A DNA stretch of 64,000 nucleotides, from the NCBI RefSeq assembly GCF_034372165.1, contig NZ_CP139698.1, forward strand, positions 2,418,001 through 2,482,000. Direction: 5' to 3'. Under the pieces are notes generated by a model. That model did not search any database. It saw only the letters and a program-made list of their open reading frames with translations, and was not told where the DNA came from. Of this stretch, positions 54,641 through 64,000 are shown piece after piece (position 1 is the stretch's first letter; every line of letters starts with the position of its first letter). The translations under genes and the position numbers were made by a program. This stretch comes from Christiangramia sp. OXR-203 (GTDB lineage Bacteria; Bacteroidota; Bacteroidia; Flavobacteriales; Flavobacteriaceae).

Positions 54641-54922
54641 TAGGCTAATTCAATGATTAAAAATTAAAAATTGAACCATAGTTTTAAAATTTTATCTCTC
54701 CATATAAACCTCCTTCTTTTTAGTCTCAATATATTTACGACAATTTGTAAGTCAGGGTTTTAAGGGAATCGACACTATTGGTTAAATAATTAACACAAAA
54801 GCAACGAATCTCATGATTCCCTCTTATTTCAGCAGGAATTATCACAAAGTGACTGCAATGTTGAATTTCATACCAAGGAGTTTAATTATATTTACTCAAA
54901 CTGTCCACTACACACATTATTT
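54641..54922 (+). other. Spacer before the universal stress gene
   Basis: AT-rich spacer. No gene or exact TAnnTTTG element is visible; TATATTTA just before the gene is a partial match to the -7 element. Confidence 0.4.
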
Positions 54923-55774
54923 ATGGAAAAGAAGATCCTAGTCCCTACTAATTTTACCAAACACTCATGGAGCGCATTGATCTTTGCCATGAAGCTGTTC
55001 AAGAAATTTCCATGTACATTCTATTTAATTAACGTTTATAGCTCTCGCGGTTCATTAAGTGAAGCGATGTCCATCCACAAAGAAGATGATGAGGAAACCA
55101 ATGCATCTGTTTCTGAAAAAGGACTTGCCAGGATCATGCAGGGATTGAATTTTAGAAAGGAGAATCAAAAACATAAATTTGAACAGATAAGTTTTGATGG
55201 CAGTTTGGTTGAGGGAATACAGGAGCAGGTGAATAAGCTTGGAATAGATATGATCATTGTAGGTTCTCCCGGCGATACTGCAGGAATCAATACTACAGAA
55301 AACAATAAGATCTCCAAAATCACTGAAAAAATCAAAGAATGCCCGGTACTGGTAATCCCGGAGAAATATGAAACAGCGGTTGATCCTAATTTAGAAATCG
55401 TGTTTCCAACAAATTTACGCAAGCCCTTTAAGCCAAGCGAACTGGAACATCTCATAGAACTTGCTCAAAATACAGAATGTTCCATAAGAGTACTCTATAT
55501 CAATACGGAAGGGAAAGCGCTCTCAACTGAACAGGAGAAAAATAAAGAAGACCTGTTGAAGCAACTGGCCAAGGTAAATACCAGTTATCATATGCTTACC
55601 AAAACCAGTCCTACAACCGGAGTGCATTTGTTTATTGAAAGCCGGGAAAGTGATTTTCTTGCGCTGTATCAAAGAAAACAAGGATTCTTCGGAAAGATTT
55701 TTAATAAAGCGGCTATTGAGGATATCGACTTTGATCCAAAATTACCAGTGCTTATTCTGAAGGAAATACGCTAA
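54923..55774 (+). CDS. Two-domain universal stress protein
   Basis: Cytoplasmic Usp-fold protein of 283 residues. The first domain (about 1-148) begins KKILVPTNFTKHSWSALIFAMKL and ends with IIVGSPGDTAG and CPVLVIPEKY, near the usual ATP-loop pattern GxxGxxG, though here it reads GSPGDTAG. The second domain (about 153-283) is divergent and lacks a clear loop. Role in stress survival is inferred from family. The next gene follows after 121 bases. Confidence 0.8.
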   Translation: MEKKILVPTNFTKHSWSALIFAMKLFKKFPCTFYLINVYSSRGSLSEAMSIHKEDDEETNASVSEKGLARIMQGLNFRKENQKHKFEQISFDGSLVEGIQEQVNKLGIDMIIVGSPGDTAGINTTENNKISKITEKIKECPVLVIPEKYETAVDPNLEIVFPTNLRKPFKPSELEHLIELAQNTECSIRVLYINTEGKALSTEQEKNKEDLLKQLAKVNTSYHMLTKTSPTTGVHLFIESRESDFLALYQRKQGFFGKIFNKAAIEDIDFDPKLPVLILKEIR

Positions 55775-55895
55775 GAATTTTATTTATAGCGACCTACATT
55801 GGTTTCATATGAAAATGCGGAACCAATTCATTTTTAATGTATTTTGGATCACTAAGATTTCACCTGATTAACCTGGAAAGAGCTCAACCGAATCT

Positions 55896-58800
55896 GTGGA
55901 TAATACCAGCAAGAAAAAGAATAGAAAAAAGCCAAATTGGATCAAACGCATTCTAATTGCATTAGGTCTGCTATTTATTGCGCCAATATTTCTATTTACA
56001 TTGGGATGGTTTAGTCGGGACCTTTTGATCGATGAACTTCAAATATGGTATGAAGCGAATAGTAACGGGACTCTGGAAATTGGAGAAGTAAACGCAAATT
56101 TTATCACTGGTTTTCCAAATGTTGGTTTTAGTATAGAAGATGTCAAACAAAGTAGTTTCGATACCATTCTGGATAAGAGAACCATCATAAAGCTGGCTCG
56201 AGTAGATGTGAATATTGCCGCAAAAGACCTGATGCGGGGAAATATTCAGTTTCGTAATATCAAGATTAGAGATGCGAGAGTTCATACCCAAGTTCTTACG
56301 CAAAAGAATCTGCAGGAGTATATAGAACTAAAGCTAAAAAAGCAGCTCGAACAGAACAGCGGATTTGATCTTCCCTCCTGGGTTCATCCTGAAAAAATCA
56401 ATTTTCAACTGCAGAACGTTCACTTAATAGCTGAAAATAAGATCCTTCATAAGTATTTTGATCTTGTTGCAGAAAACGTCTCCGGCCAGGTTAGATCCGG
56501 TGACGAAATCATCAGTGGAAATATTAACTACGAGGTTTTAATCAACGATCTTGGATTCAATACGCGAAAAGGCAGTTTTATCAATGGAGCCCTGGCAACG
56601 GGAAGTCCTGAATTTGAACTGAAAAAATCTAATTATACACTAAGTATACCAGCTTTTAATCTTCAATTGGATGATCAAAATTTTGAAACGGAAGCTCGAT
56701 TCGTTTTTAATAAACTTACAGAATACGAATTCAGTCTAAAAAATGAGCTAACAGATTTCAAGAAAATCCAGCAGTTCCTGGCAGATTCCCTGGCCGCTAA
56801 GGTAAAACCATACCAGCTACAGGATCCCATCGCTACCAATTTGAAACTAAAAGGAAAATTTGCATACGGGAACGTTCCATTCATTCATGTCGACTTCAGC
56901 ACAAATAATAACAAACTTCAACTATTCGAAGAACTTGAACTGGAAAATGTAGAATCACACGGAATTCTCACTAATAACCTAAATTCGGTAGACTCCTTCG
57001 CAGAACAACCCGGGAAGCGAGATATTAAGCTTTATTTCAAGGATTTTTCAGCGAATCTGGATGATATACAGGTAAGTGCTCAGGACAGTTATTACCAGTC
57101 TACGGCAAACTTAAGAAACCAGGTTAAGGCCAATGTACAGGTCAAGGGTTCAAATGAAACCATGGCCACGGCTCTTGATCATGAGAATTTCAGTTTTAAG
57201 GGCGGACAGTTTTCTCTGGATGCTACAATAGATGGCAATATCGATGATCCTTATATGATCCTTAATGCTGCCAATGGTACATTTACTATGGGAAATACTC
57301 GGGTAGCTTTAAAGGAAAATAATGTACAGTTACCACTCAAGCGACTTGATCTAAAACTGGATCATAATAATTCCACTGTTCAACAATTACAGATCGACCT
57401 ACCCAATGGGGAAAGTTTGAATTTTCAGGGTACTGTAAAGAATGTTTCCGCATTAATGGCTTCGAGCCCTTCTGCGCCTGCAGAGGCCAGTCTTATTTTG
57501 AACTCCGAAGCACTCAATCTTGATGACCTCATTAATACAGCAACTAAATTCACTTCAGAAAATGATAGTAATCAGGATAATTTAAAGACACTGCACCAGA
57601 CACTCGCTGCGATCTATAAAAAATTTCGACCTGGCTTTCAGCTCAATATCAATTCTGTGATCTACCAGGATAACTTATTTCAAAATTTGAATGCCCGAGT
57701 ACATTTGAAGAGTTCTGAAGTTATCCAGTTCGATCAACTTCAGTTCGATTACCAGGATGCCGAAACTTTACTTTCAGGAAGTGTTCGCGTTCCAGAAGTC
57801 AAAGAGAATAATCGCGAGCCTATTTTCATAAATGTAACCGCAGATTCGAAAGGCTCAATTAGAGTTTTTCAGGATCTTTTCAATATCAAATTGGTTTCTT
57901 TGCGCAAGGGTGATTATGCTTTTCAAGGTAAATTTACGGGTAATGTTCAGTATTTCGATCAGTTATTGAGAAACGCTGAAGGGGATCTCCAATTATCTGG
58001 TACAGAATTTTACTATCCTGAGGCCGAACTGAAATTTGCCATGGACACTCTGCATGTAGGAATTGAGAAAAGCAATATTCAGATCGACCGATTTGCATTG
58101 GAAACTATAGGTCATCACCCCATTTATCTACAGAGTAAGATAACAGATTTCGCTTCATTTCTATTGGAGGAGGATTCTGAAACCGGAAGTATTGCTGTAA
58201 AACTGGATGCAGATTATATCAATATTGACCAGTGGCTGGAATCCATTGCTGAAATGGAGCGAGACAGTTTGAAGGATATCAACAAGAATACACATGTTTC
58301 AAACATATTTCAGGATATCTATAAATTTCATCCAAAGATCCAGATTGAGTTGGACTCAGTAAAATTCAATGATCTTATTTCTGAAAATCTTAAAGCTATC
58401 GTGAATTTCGAGAATGACTCAATCCTCAAGCTTGATGAACTTAATCTGAATTTTAAAGAGACACGCGCCAATATTCAGGGCGCTATCACTGCAAGGGAGC
58501 CGGTCATTAATACTGAAAATGAAAATCCTTTTGACTTCCAGTTTTCCCTGGCTATGCAGGGGAAATCGAAAAATCTTAACGAGCTTCTTAATACTGTAAA
58601 CTTTGAACTAAGTTCTGGTGATTTTGAGTTTACGGGAAGTTACCAGGGCCGGGCACAGGACCTTAATATTCTTAATTCTAATGCTGAAGGAGATCTTAAA
58701 CTTGGTGCGACACTGGTCAGGATCAATGAAACAGATCTTGAAATTCCTGTAGATAGTTTGCATTTGATCATTAAAAATGATCTTGCAACTCTTGATCGAC

Positions 58801-59834
58801 TCGATGTAGATCTTCCCGGTAAAAGTTCGATCGATATCACAGGTACTATCGATCATTTTTCGAATTTTATTAATGATGAACAGTCGGAACTTGCCCATAC
58901 TTCTAATTTCATGATTAGATCGCCATACCTGGATAATAAGGATATTGCTGAATTTATAGGTTCTGATTCCTCAAAGAGAAAAAAGAAGAATAAATCTGAA
59001 TTTAAGGTCACTAATCTCAAAGAAATTCTAAGAAATATTAATGATTCATACTTTCCAACTGCCATTGTCGCCCTGGACAGTGTTATACTTGAAGGGCTGG
59101 AGGTTTCAGATTTTAATGCCAAATTGAGTTTTGATACTGAAGGCAATTTTAAACTGAACAATACAGATTTTAGTTACCACCAGGGATCAATTGATGTTGA
59201 TCTGTTGGCCAGTGTGGATACTTCGGAAGAGCTTCCAGTACATTTGAAGACAGAGATCAAAGCTATAGATATTCAGAAGCTAATAGCAGATCTTGATTAT
59301 TTGAATATCGAAGAATTACGTGCTGCCGAAAAAATTGCAGGCATACTTGATCTAAAAATTGATGCCAGAACCAGGTTATTGTCCGACGGAAATATAGATA
59401 TCAACTCACTAAACGGCACCATAGTTTTTGATCTGCAAGATCTGGAACTTTACGATTTTAAACCCGTTCTGGAGTCGGTAGTTCTAATGAAAGAAGAACG
59501 TTTTGAAAACTTAAGGTTCAGACCAATAACTCAAACTTTCAGAATTGAAAACGGTGTAGTAAAAGTTCCAAGAACACAAATACAATCTTCAGCTTTGCAA
59601 TTGTATGCTGAAGGAGAATTCAAGTTGAACGAATATTTTGATATCTGGCTTTCCCTACCCTGGAAAAATTTAAAGTCAAATGACGGAATTCAATTACCTG
59701 AAAAGGAAACCTATCAGGAAGCAGGAGCTAAGTTTTACCTTCATCTAATTCAGAATAAAGAAAGCAACGAAGAAAAGGAACGAAAGCTGAGAACACGTTT
59801 TCGATTGTGGAATCGCGAATTAAAAAACAATTAG
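55896..59834 (+). CDS. Giant AsmA-like membrane-anchored protein
   Basis: A 1312-residue protein. A basic N-terminus and one membrane segment (about 16-40) are followed by a large periplasmic region of repeating AsmA/TamB-like beta strands. AsmA family proteins form lipid-conducting grooves between inner and outer membrane. The start is GTG at 55896; no ATG sits upstream in frame. The C-terminal AsmA-like block with GEFKLNEYFDIWLSLPWKNL lies near 1250-1270. Lipid transport is inferred from the family only. Confidence 0.78.
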   Translation: MDNTSKKKNRKKPNWIKRILIALGLLFIAPIFLFTLGWFSRDLLIDELQIWYEANSNGTLEIGEVNANFITGFPNVGFSIEDVKQSSFDTILDKRTIIKLARVDVNIAAKDLMRGNIQFRNIKIRDARVHTQVLTQKNLQEYIELKLKKQLEQNSGFDLPSWVHPEKINFQLQNVHLIAENKILHKYFDLVAENVSGQVRSGDEIISGNINYEVLINDLGFNTRKGSFINGALATGSPEFELKKSNYTLSIPAFNLQLDDQNFETEARFVFNKLTEYEFSLKNELTDFKKIQQFLADSLAAKVKPYQLQDPIATNLKLKGKFAYGNVPFIHVDFSTNNNKLQLFEELELENVESHGILTNNLNSVDSFAEQPGKRDIKLYFKDFSANLDDIQVSAQDSYYQSTANLRNQVKANVQVKGSNETMATALDHENFSFKGGQFSLDATIDGNIDDPYMILNAANGTFTMGNTRVALKENNVQLPLKRLDLKLDHNNSTVQQLQIDLPNGESLNFQGTVKNVSALMASSPSAPAEASLILNSEALNLDDLINTATKFTSENDSNQDNLKTLHQTLAAIYKKFRPGFQLNINSVIYQDNLFQNLNARVHLKSSEVIQFDQLQFDYQDAETLLSGSVRVPEVKENNREPIFINVTADSKGSIRVFQDLFNIKLVSLRKGDYAFQGKFTGNVQYFDQLLRNAEGDLQLSGTEFYYPEAELKFAMDTLHVGIEKSNIQIDRFALETIGHHPIYLQSKITDFASFLLEEDSETGSIAVKLDADYINIDQWLESIAEMERDSLKDINKNTHVSNIFQDIYKFHPKIQIELDSVKFNDLISENLKAIVNFENDSILKLDELNLNFKETRANIQGAITAREPVINTENENPFDFQFSLAMQGKSKNLNELLNTVNFELSSGDFEFTGSYQGRAQDLNILNSNAEGDLKLGATLVRINETDLEIPVDSLHLIIKNDLATLDRLDVDLPGKSSIDITGTIDHFSNFINDEQSELAHTSNFMIRSPYLDNKDIAEFIGSDSSKRKKKNKSEFKVTNLKEILRNINDSYFPTAIVALDSVILEGLEVSDFNAKLSFDTEGNFKLNNTDFSYHQGSIDVDLLASVDTSEELPVHLKTEIKAIDIQKLIADLDYLNIEELRAAEKIAGILDLKIDARTRLLSDGNIDINSLNGTIVFDLQDLELYDFKPVLESVVLMKEERFENLRFRPITQTFRIENGVVKVPRTQIQSSALQLYAEGEFKLNEYFDIWLSLPWKNLKSNDGIQLPEKETYQEAGAKFYLHLIQNKESNEEKERKLRTRFRLWNRELKNN

Positions 59835-59982
59835 TGTTTGATAAGATTATACTTTTCAACTTAGCCTTCCTATTCGCGTCCTATCAATTACTGTTCTCAG
59901 CTTTCTTAATAATAGACATTCTTTCGTACCAGGCAATGATGAATGTTTCAACGATACCGTATTCTTGTAAAGCCAAAAATCT

Positions 59983-62292
59983 TTAGTTACCCTTTACATA
60001 TTTGTTGGTTCTTCCATCTTCAATTTTTCCGCTCCAATTTAAACCGTAACCAAAATCATATATATTACCAGCTGAATCTTTATATGGAATCATATCGTAG
60101 GGAACATCCTCTTTTTGTTCCTCTACGGTTTTCATGCTTGCAGGCATCTGCACTGGAAGTAGTCCCGAAGGTTCATTCTTACCAGATATTATATCCAGAA
60201 CAGCCTGTGTTGATACTCCAAAATTTAGAACGATACCTTCCACCTGCTTTTCAAATTCAGAAAATATCATAGGTTTATCTGCTGTCACAGAGACTATTAC
60301 TGGCTTGTCACCCATAATCATTCTAGTATCCTGAATTGTTCTTAAATCCATAATATTAGATGCTGTACTGGTCTTTCCTTTATAAGAACGGTTCTTGACC
60401 TCCGGATCTATGACTGGATCTCCAGCTGCAATACTCTGCTCTCGAGCATTGGTAGCGGTATATGTTTCGTACTGCAAGGAAATTGGCACATATCCGTTGC
60501 CACCCTGCTTCCTGTCCTCTCTACTGTAGCCTGCTTCCTTCGTCTGCGGACTTCTTACAAAAACTATAGCAAAATCTGCCTTTCTCGCATCATCAGTTAA
60601 ATTATAGTATTTCTTGACAAGGCTTGTATCAACAGGATATTCAAAACTGGCAGGAGTGGCATTACCAAACCAGCCTGTTTCCAATGGCGTATAAATCTTC
60701 GGAATATAAACTGTAGATTTTTCCTTTCTCGGAAGGATCTGATTTTTATTTTTATGCAAAACAATAGACTTTAACTGTGCATCGTATCCTTGCTTCATAA
60801 ATTCAGGGCTGCCCACGATAGTTTTTGTTTGCGTCAATTGGACATATGGATTTTCAAACAAACCTACTCTTAATATATTCTTCAGCAAACGAACAGCAGA
60901 ACGCTCAAATCTTTTGCGCATATAGTCTTCCCCAAATTCTTTAACTCCCATACGATATGCGGCCAATACAGGGGCTTTATCATTATTTCCTCCAAATTGA
61001 TCAACTCCTGCCTTGATCGCTTTGTAATGCCTTTCTTCAACAGAAAGACCTTCCACGCCCCATGGTTTTCCTGCAAACGTATCTGGCATCGGTCCTTCAT
61101 CATCGGTAATTCCCCAATCTGTACAAACCACTCCGTCATAGCCATATGTATCGCGTAGCAAGTCTGAAATTAGATATTTACTGAACCCATTTCCAACATT
61201 TTCATTGTACACATCGTCTATATCATAGCTAATTGTGTAATAAGGCATGATCGCCGAAGCCTTTCCAGTTCCTCCTTCCAGTTTAAACGCACCTTCCGTG
61301 AAGGGTTTAAGATGATCCTGAATATTATTTCCTGGATAAACGGCAAATTTTCCATTGGCCCAGTGCCCATCACGTCCACCTTCCTCGGGACCACCTCCAG
61401 GCCAGTGTTTTACCATTGCATTTACACTTTCAAAGCCCCAACCATTACTGATGACAGAAGCTTCACTGGAAGTTTGGAAACCTTCAATGTATGCTTTACC
61501 CATATCCTTTACCAGCTCCGGAGATTCACTAAAGACATACGTGGTTCGATACCATCGGGGCTCTGTGCCAAGATCTACTTGAGGCGACAAAGCTGTAGTA
61601 ATACCCAGTGCCCGGTATTCCTGAGAAGCGATATTCCCAAATTGTTTTACTATATCTGGATCAAATGTTGCTCCCATTGCCAAACCATCTGGCCATAAAG
61701 ATATTTGTCCTCCAGCTCCGGCATTGAATTCTGAAGTTACATTAGCCGTATTGCGCGGATCTGAGCTATTATTTACGGGTATTCCAAATCCAATTCCTTC
61801 TACAAGTGCCTGAACATTATTATTCCATTTAGCAGAGACTTCCGGAGATTGTACCGAGGTAATCAAAATATGCCTTAGATGATCCTCCTTTAAAAATTTT
61901 AGTTGCTGATCGGAAATATCTGAAGCCTTCATTCCGCTTTCAGAAATTGGTTTTCCATTATAAGTACCGGCTCCAAAACCATAAGGTCTTGCGGGTATGC
62001 TTTGATGATCACTATAAAGCATAAGACCGGCGATTTGTTCTACAGACATTCTTGAAGCAAGATCTTTCGCTCTTTCAGCTACCGAATTTCGCCAATCTTC
62101 ATAAGGATCTAATTTACCGTTCCTGTTAAGATCCTTAAAAAATTCTCCATCTACTTCAAGAATCTTTATTCCTGAGCTTTGACTATATCCCAGGGTCATT
62201 CCATTACTATTTGTTAGTATTTTGACCTCTTGAGCGAGGCAAAGCTGTACTCCTAAAATCAGGCATAAGGAGAGAAGAGATCTGTTGTACAT
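59983..62292 (-). CDS. Exported GH3 beta-glycosidase
   Basis: Glycoside hydrolase family 3 protein, about 769 residues, with a signal peptide ending CLAQ. After it comes an EF-hand-like loop DLNRNGKLDPYEDWR, then the (beta/alpha)8 barrel: KHWPGGGPEEGGRDGH near 294 and the nucleophile D392 in VCTDWGITDDEGP. The C-terminal sandwich includes DFAIVFVRSPQ. I start at ATG 62292 because it places the signal peptide correctly. Likely a beta-glucosidase acting outside the cytoplasm; exact sugar unknown. The open frame continues past its stop. Confidence 0.88.
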   Translation of the reverse strand: MYNRSLLSLCLILGVQLCLAQEVKILTNSNGMTLGYSQSSGIKILEVDGEFFKDLNRNGKLDPYEDWRNSVAERAKDLASRMSVEQIAGLMLYSDHQSIPARPYGFGAGTYNGKPISESGMKASDISDQQLKFLKEDHLRHILITSVQSPEVSAKWNNNVQALVEGIGFGIPVNNSSDPRNTANVTSEFNAGAGGQISLWPDGLAMGATFDPDIVKQFGNIASQEYRALGITTALSPQVDLGTEPRWYRTTYVFSESPELVKDMGKAYIEGFQTSSEASVISNGWGFESVNAMVKHWPGGGPEEGGRDGHWANGKFAVYPGNNIQDHLKPFTEGAFKLEGGTGKASAIMPYYTISYDIDDVYNENVGNGFSKYLISDLLRDTYGYDGVVCTDWGITDDEGPMPDTFAGKPWGVEGLSVEERHYKAIKAGVDQFGGNNDKAPVLAAYRMGVKEFGEDYMRKRFERSAVRLLKNILRVGLFENPYVQLTQTKTIVGSPEFMKQGYDAQLKSIVLHKNKNQILPRKEKSTVYIPKIYTPLETGWFGNATPASFEYPVDTSLVKKYYNLTDDARKADFAIVFVRSPQTKEAGYSREDRKQGGNGYVPISLQYETYTATNAREQSIAAGDPVIDPEVKNRSYKGKTSTASNIMDLRTIQDTRMIMGDKPVIVSVTADKPMIFSEFEKQVEGIVLNFGVSTQAVLDIISGKNEPSGLLPVQMPASMKTVEEQKEDVPYDMIPYKDSAGNIYDFGYGLNWSGKIEDGRTNKYVKGN

Positions 62293-62306
62293 TCTATAAT
62301 TGGTAT

Positions 62307-62321
62307 ATGTAAATATTACAT
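62307..62321. promoter_or_regulatory. Inverted repeat upstream of the GH3 gene
   Basis: ATGTAA-ATA-TTACAT is an exact inverted repeat 14 bases before the GH3 start. It could be an operator; no regulator is identified. Confidence 0.35.
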
Positions 62322-62618
62322 GCAATATAATAATATCCTATAATTCCATTTTAACTCTCAAACCGGATCTCAAAAAGCTCGAAGTCATATGAAGATAGAT
62401 GCTTTGATTTGCTATACCCTAAGCTGTGGACTGTATTAAGATATAATCTAAAGCTTAGTTTTTAGTACATACCTGTATACGAAATTGTTCAGGATTCTAT
62501 ATGAAAATACAGTTTAAGACGTAGGAGTCAGAAATTTAAATACCTATTAAGAGAAAGCGCTAAAACATTACCTATCAATTAAATTCCCGCTGAAAGGGGG
62601 GAATATTTTGCTTATGAT
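62322..62618. other. Intergenic region between GH13 and GH3
   Basis: About 300 bases of AT-rich sequence with no gene. Near 62581-62606 a weak hairpin (ATTCCC/GGGAAT) could end the GH13 gene on the minus strand. Confidence 0.4.
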
Positions 62619-64000
62619 CTAACCCTGAGTAAAGATGAGTGCGGAGTATCCTGGAATCTCAAAAGTTCCCATGTTCGCTTCTTCTAAATTCTCTGCATGA
62701 ATTTCCGGGTCGTGGACTTCCATTTCTGAAAAATCATCATCATACTCTTTAGCCACTGTATTTAAACGCAGTTTCCAGTTAGATTGTTCCGCTAGACTCA
62801 GGTTGTACTCAGTATAATCTGTATTACTGAAGTTTATAACTATTAGAACTTTGGAATTCTCTTCGCCACGATGATATGCCAGAACTTTAGAATCGTTATT
62901 TAAGTGTATGATTTCGATAGCCTGTTGTCGTAGACCATCGTAGCCTTCAATTTCACCAGTTCTTAATTTAATAAGATCACTAACCAATCTGGAGATTCCC
63001 TTGTGTCTTTCTAATTTCTCCCAGTTAAGCTCCACAGTATCCTGGAAATAAGAATCTTCCATAAATTCCTGACCCTGAAAAAGCATGGGAATTCCTGGAG
63101 CAGTAAGCGTAAGTACAATCCCTAGCAGCGCTCGTTTTTTAGCGTAAGCACTTTCGGCATCACCGGGCTGAACCTCTTCAGGCACCCTTGCTTTTCCATT
63201 AGCGACTTCATCATGAGATTCAGTATATATGACCCTCTTAAAAGCATCATTGCTTTGCACGAACTGCAATGCACCAGCGATCTTTTCCAGATCCCTGCTA
63301 TCATCATGCGTATCTGTGAGGACTTCACGAACGGGATGCACGAAATTCATATCCCATTGGGAACCATAACCAATGCCTCCATTTTCGATAGTATCGGTTA
63401 CCATATCATGACCTTTAAGATCTTCAGCAATAGTAATAATATGAGGATATTTTTCCTGAATCTCATTGATCTCACGCATCATTTGGTTTCCTTCTTCAAT
63501 AGCAGTGTCCTCACCCAGTCCCCCACCTTCAAAACGAATATAAGAGGTAGCATCCATGCGCAATCCATCACAACGATATTTCTCTATCCACATGAGGGCA
63601 TTGTCTCTTAAATACTGTCTAACCTCTTCCCTACCATAGTCAGGACGGGTGTCACCCCAGGGAGTTTTGCTTCGATGGTCGTTATAGAAATAAATACCAC
63701 CTTTATCAATCTGCGACCAGCCATCAAATTGCCAGAGATCCATATCTGAAGGGCCAAAATGGTTGTAGACAACATCCATGATCACTCCAATTCCACGTTG
63801 GTGAGCAGCTTTTACCAGATTTGCCAGTCCGTTTGGACCACCATAATCCTGTTCTATGGCGAATGGATGCGCCGGGTTGTAACCCCAGGATTCCCCACCA
63901 GGGAACTCAGCTACCGGAAGCAGTTCTATACAATTGATCCCCAGATCTTTCAAATAATCCAGCTTCTCAATAACATCTTCAAATGTCCCTACCATATCTG
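62619..64000 (-). CDS. GH13 branching-enzyme-like alpha-amylase family protein (partial)
   Basis: C-terminal 460 residues of a GH13 protein; the N-terminus lies outside the window. Barrel motifs: MDVVYNHFGPSD (I), GLRMDATSYI with the nucleophile Asp (II), ITIAEDLKG with the acid Glu (III), TESHDEVANG (IV). LTAPGIPMLFQGQEF follows and a beta-sandwich ends the chain. The pattern IELLPVAEFPGGESWGYNPAHPFAIE is like 1,4-alpha-glucan branching enzymes and maltooligosyltrehalose trehalohydrolase. I favour branching-enzyme type; the missing N-terminus would help decide. Confidence 0.85.
   Translation of the reverse strand, partial: DMVGTFEDVIEKLDYLKDLGINCIELLPVAEFPGGESWGYNPAHPFAIEQDYGGPNGLANLVKAAHQRGIGVIMDVVYNHFGPSDMDLWQFDGWSQIDKGGIYFYNDHRSKTPWGDTRPDYGREEVRQYLRDNALMWIEKYRCDGLRMDATSYIRFEGGGLGEDTAIEEGNQMMREINEIQEKYPHIITIAEDLKGHDMVTDTIENGGIGYGSQWDMNFVHPVREVLTDTHDDSRDLEKIAGALQFVQSNDAFKRVIYTESHDEVANGKARVPEEVQPGDAESAYAKKRALLGIVLTLTAPGIPMLFQGQEFMEDSYFQDTVELNWEKLERHKGISRLVSDLIKLRTGEIEGYDGLRQQAIEIIHLNNDSKVLAYHRGEENSKVLIVINFSNTDYTEYNLSLAEQSNWKLRLNTVAKEYDDDFSEMEVHDPEIHAENLEEANMGTFEIPGYSALIFTQG

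Noticed and set aside
1-64000. CRISPR arrays, insertion sequences, prophage, toxin-antitoxin or defence islands
   Set aside because: No regularly spaced repeats, transposase or phage-like proteins, or terminal inverted repeats were seen; the content is metabolic and housekeeping.

Overview
The window looks like chromosomal core DNA from a marine or terrestrial member of the Flavobacteriaceae (Bacteroidota). An AT-rich genome close to the Gramella/Christiangramia lineage is my guess, but I cannot fix the genus. The evidence is family content (GldI-type gliding lipoprotein, bacillithiol deacetylase BshB1, OstA-like protein, a SerB-SerA fusion, many short lipoproteins), frequent TTG/GTG starts, and repeated matches to the Bacteroidota -7 promoter element TAnnTTTG just upstream of genes. 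I find no rRNA, insertion sequence, CRISPR array or prophage. There is one tRNA (His).

Layout. 0-6.6 kb: PhoD-like phosphatase, NrnA-type DHH phosphoesterase, GldI, a cyclophilin-FKBP fusion lipoprotein, the dipeptidase PepD and a DUF3810 membrane metalloprotease-like protein. 6.7-11 kb: two exported amidohydrolase proteins, three amidohydrolase domains in all, of which only one keeps the HxH metal motif. 11-17.2 kb: SpoU methyltransferase, Ste24-like M48 protease, then Rel-Fur-PurA in one tight run. 17.5-19.2 kb (minus): two exported ferritin-like diiron proteins. 19.4-29.6 kb: OstA-like protein, class III aminotransferase, TPR protein, two tandem DUF368 (PopT-type) proteins, AroE, a DUF349 protein and DUF2200. 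30-33.4 kb (minus): MazG, a lipocalin-like lipoprotein, tRNA-His, BshB1 and a transsulfuration enzyme. 33.5-38.4 kb: zinc alcohol dehydrogenase with a PH-domain protein, DUF1622 with a trehalase lipoprotein, GNAT and an MBL-fold lipoprotein. 38.9-48.7 kb: SucC, MFS transporter, LysA, hemolysin-III protein, a LytS/LytTR two-component pair, small exported and membrane proteins, and SerB-SerA. 48.8-64 kb: FAD amine-oxidase-like protein, SbcD-SbcC, a two-domain universal stress protein, a giant AsmA-like protein, a GH3 glycosidase and a GH13 branching-enzyme-like protein cut by the window edge.

Functional threads. Several neighbourhoods make biochemical sense: (p)ppGpp enzyme with PurA, whose product it is known to inhibit in other bacteria; transsulfuration enzyme with bacillithiol synthesis; SbcD with SbcC; GldI with a second exported PPIase; trehalase, GH3 and GH13 for sugar turnover. 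I see no convincing new defence or mobile system. The observations I rate highest are the SerB-SerA fusion, the pair of predicted exported ferritin-like proteins, the tandem DUF368 pair, a CRP/FNR-type palindrome before the alcohol dehydrogenase, and several promoters so close to the start codon that the mRNAs should be leaderless or nearly so. All functional calls come from reading the sequence by eye; no database search was run.
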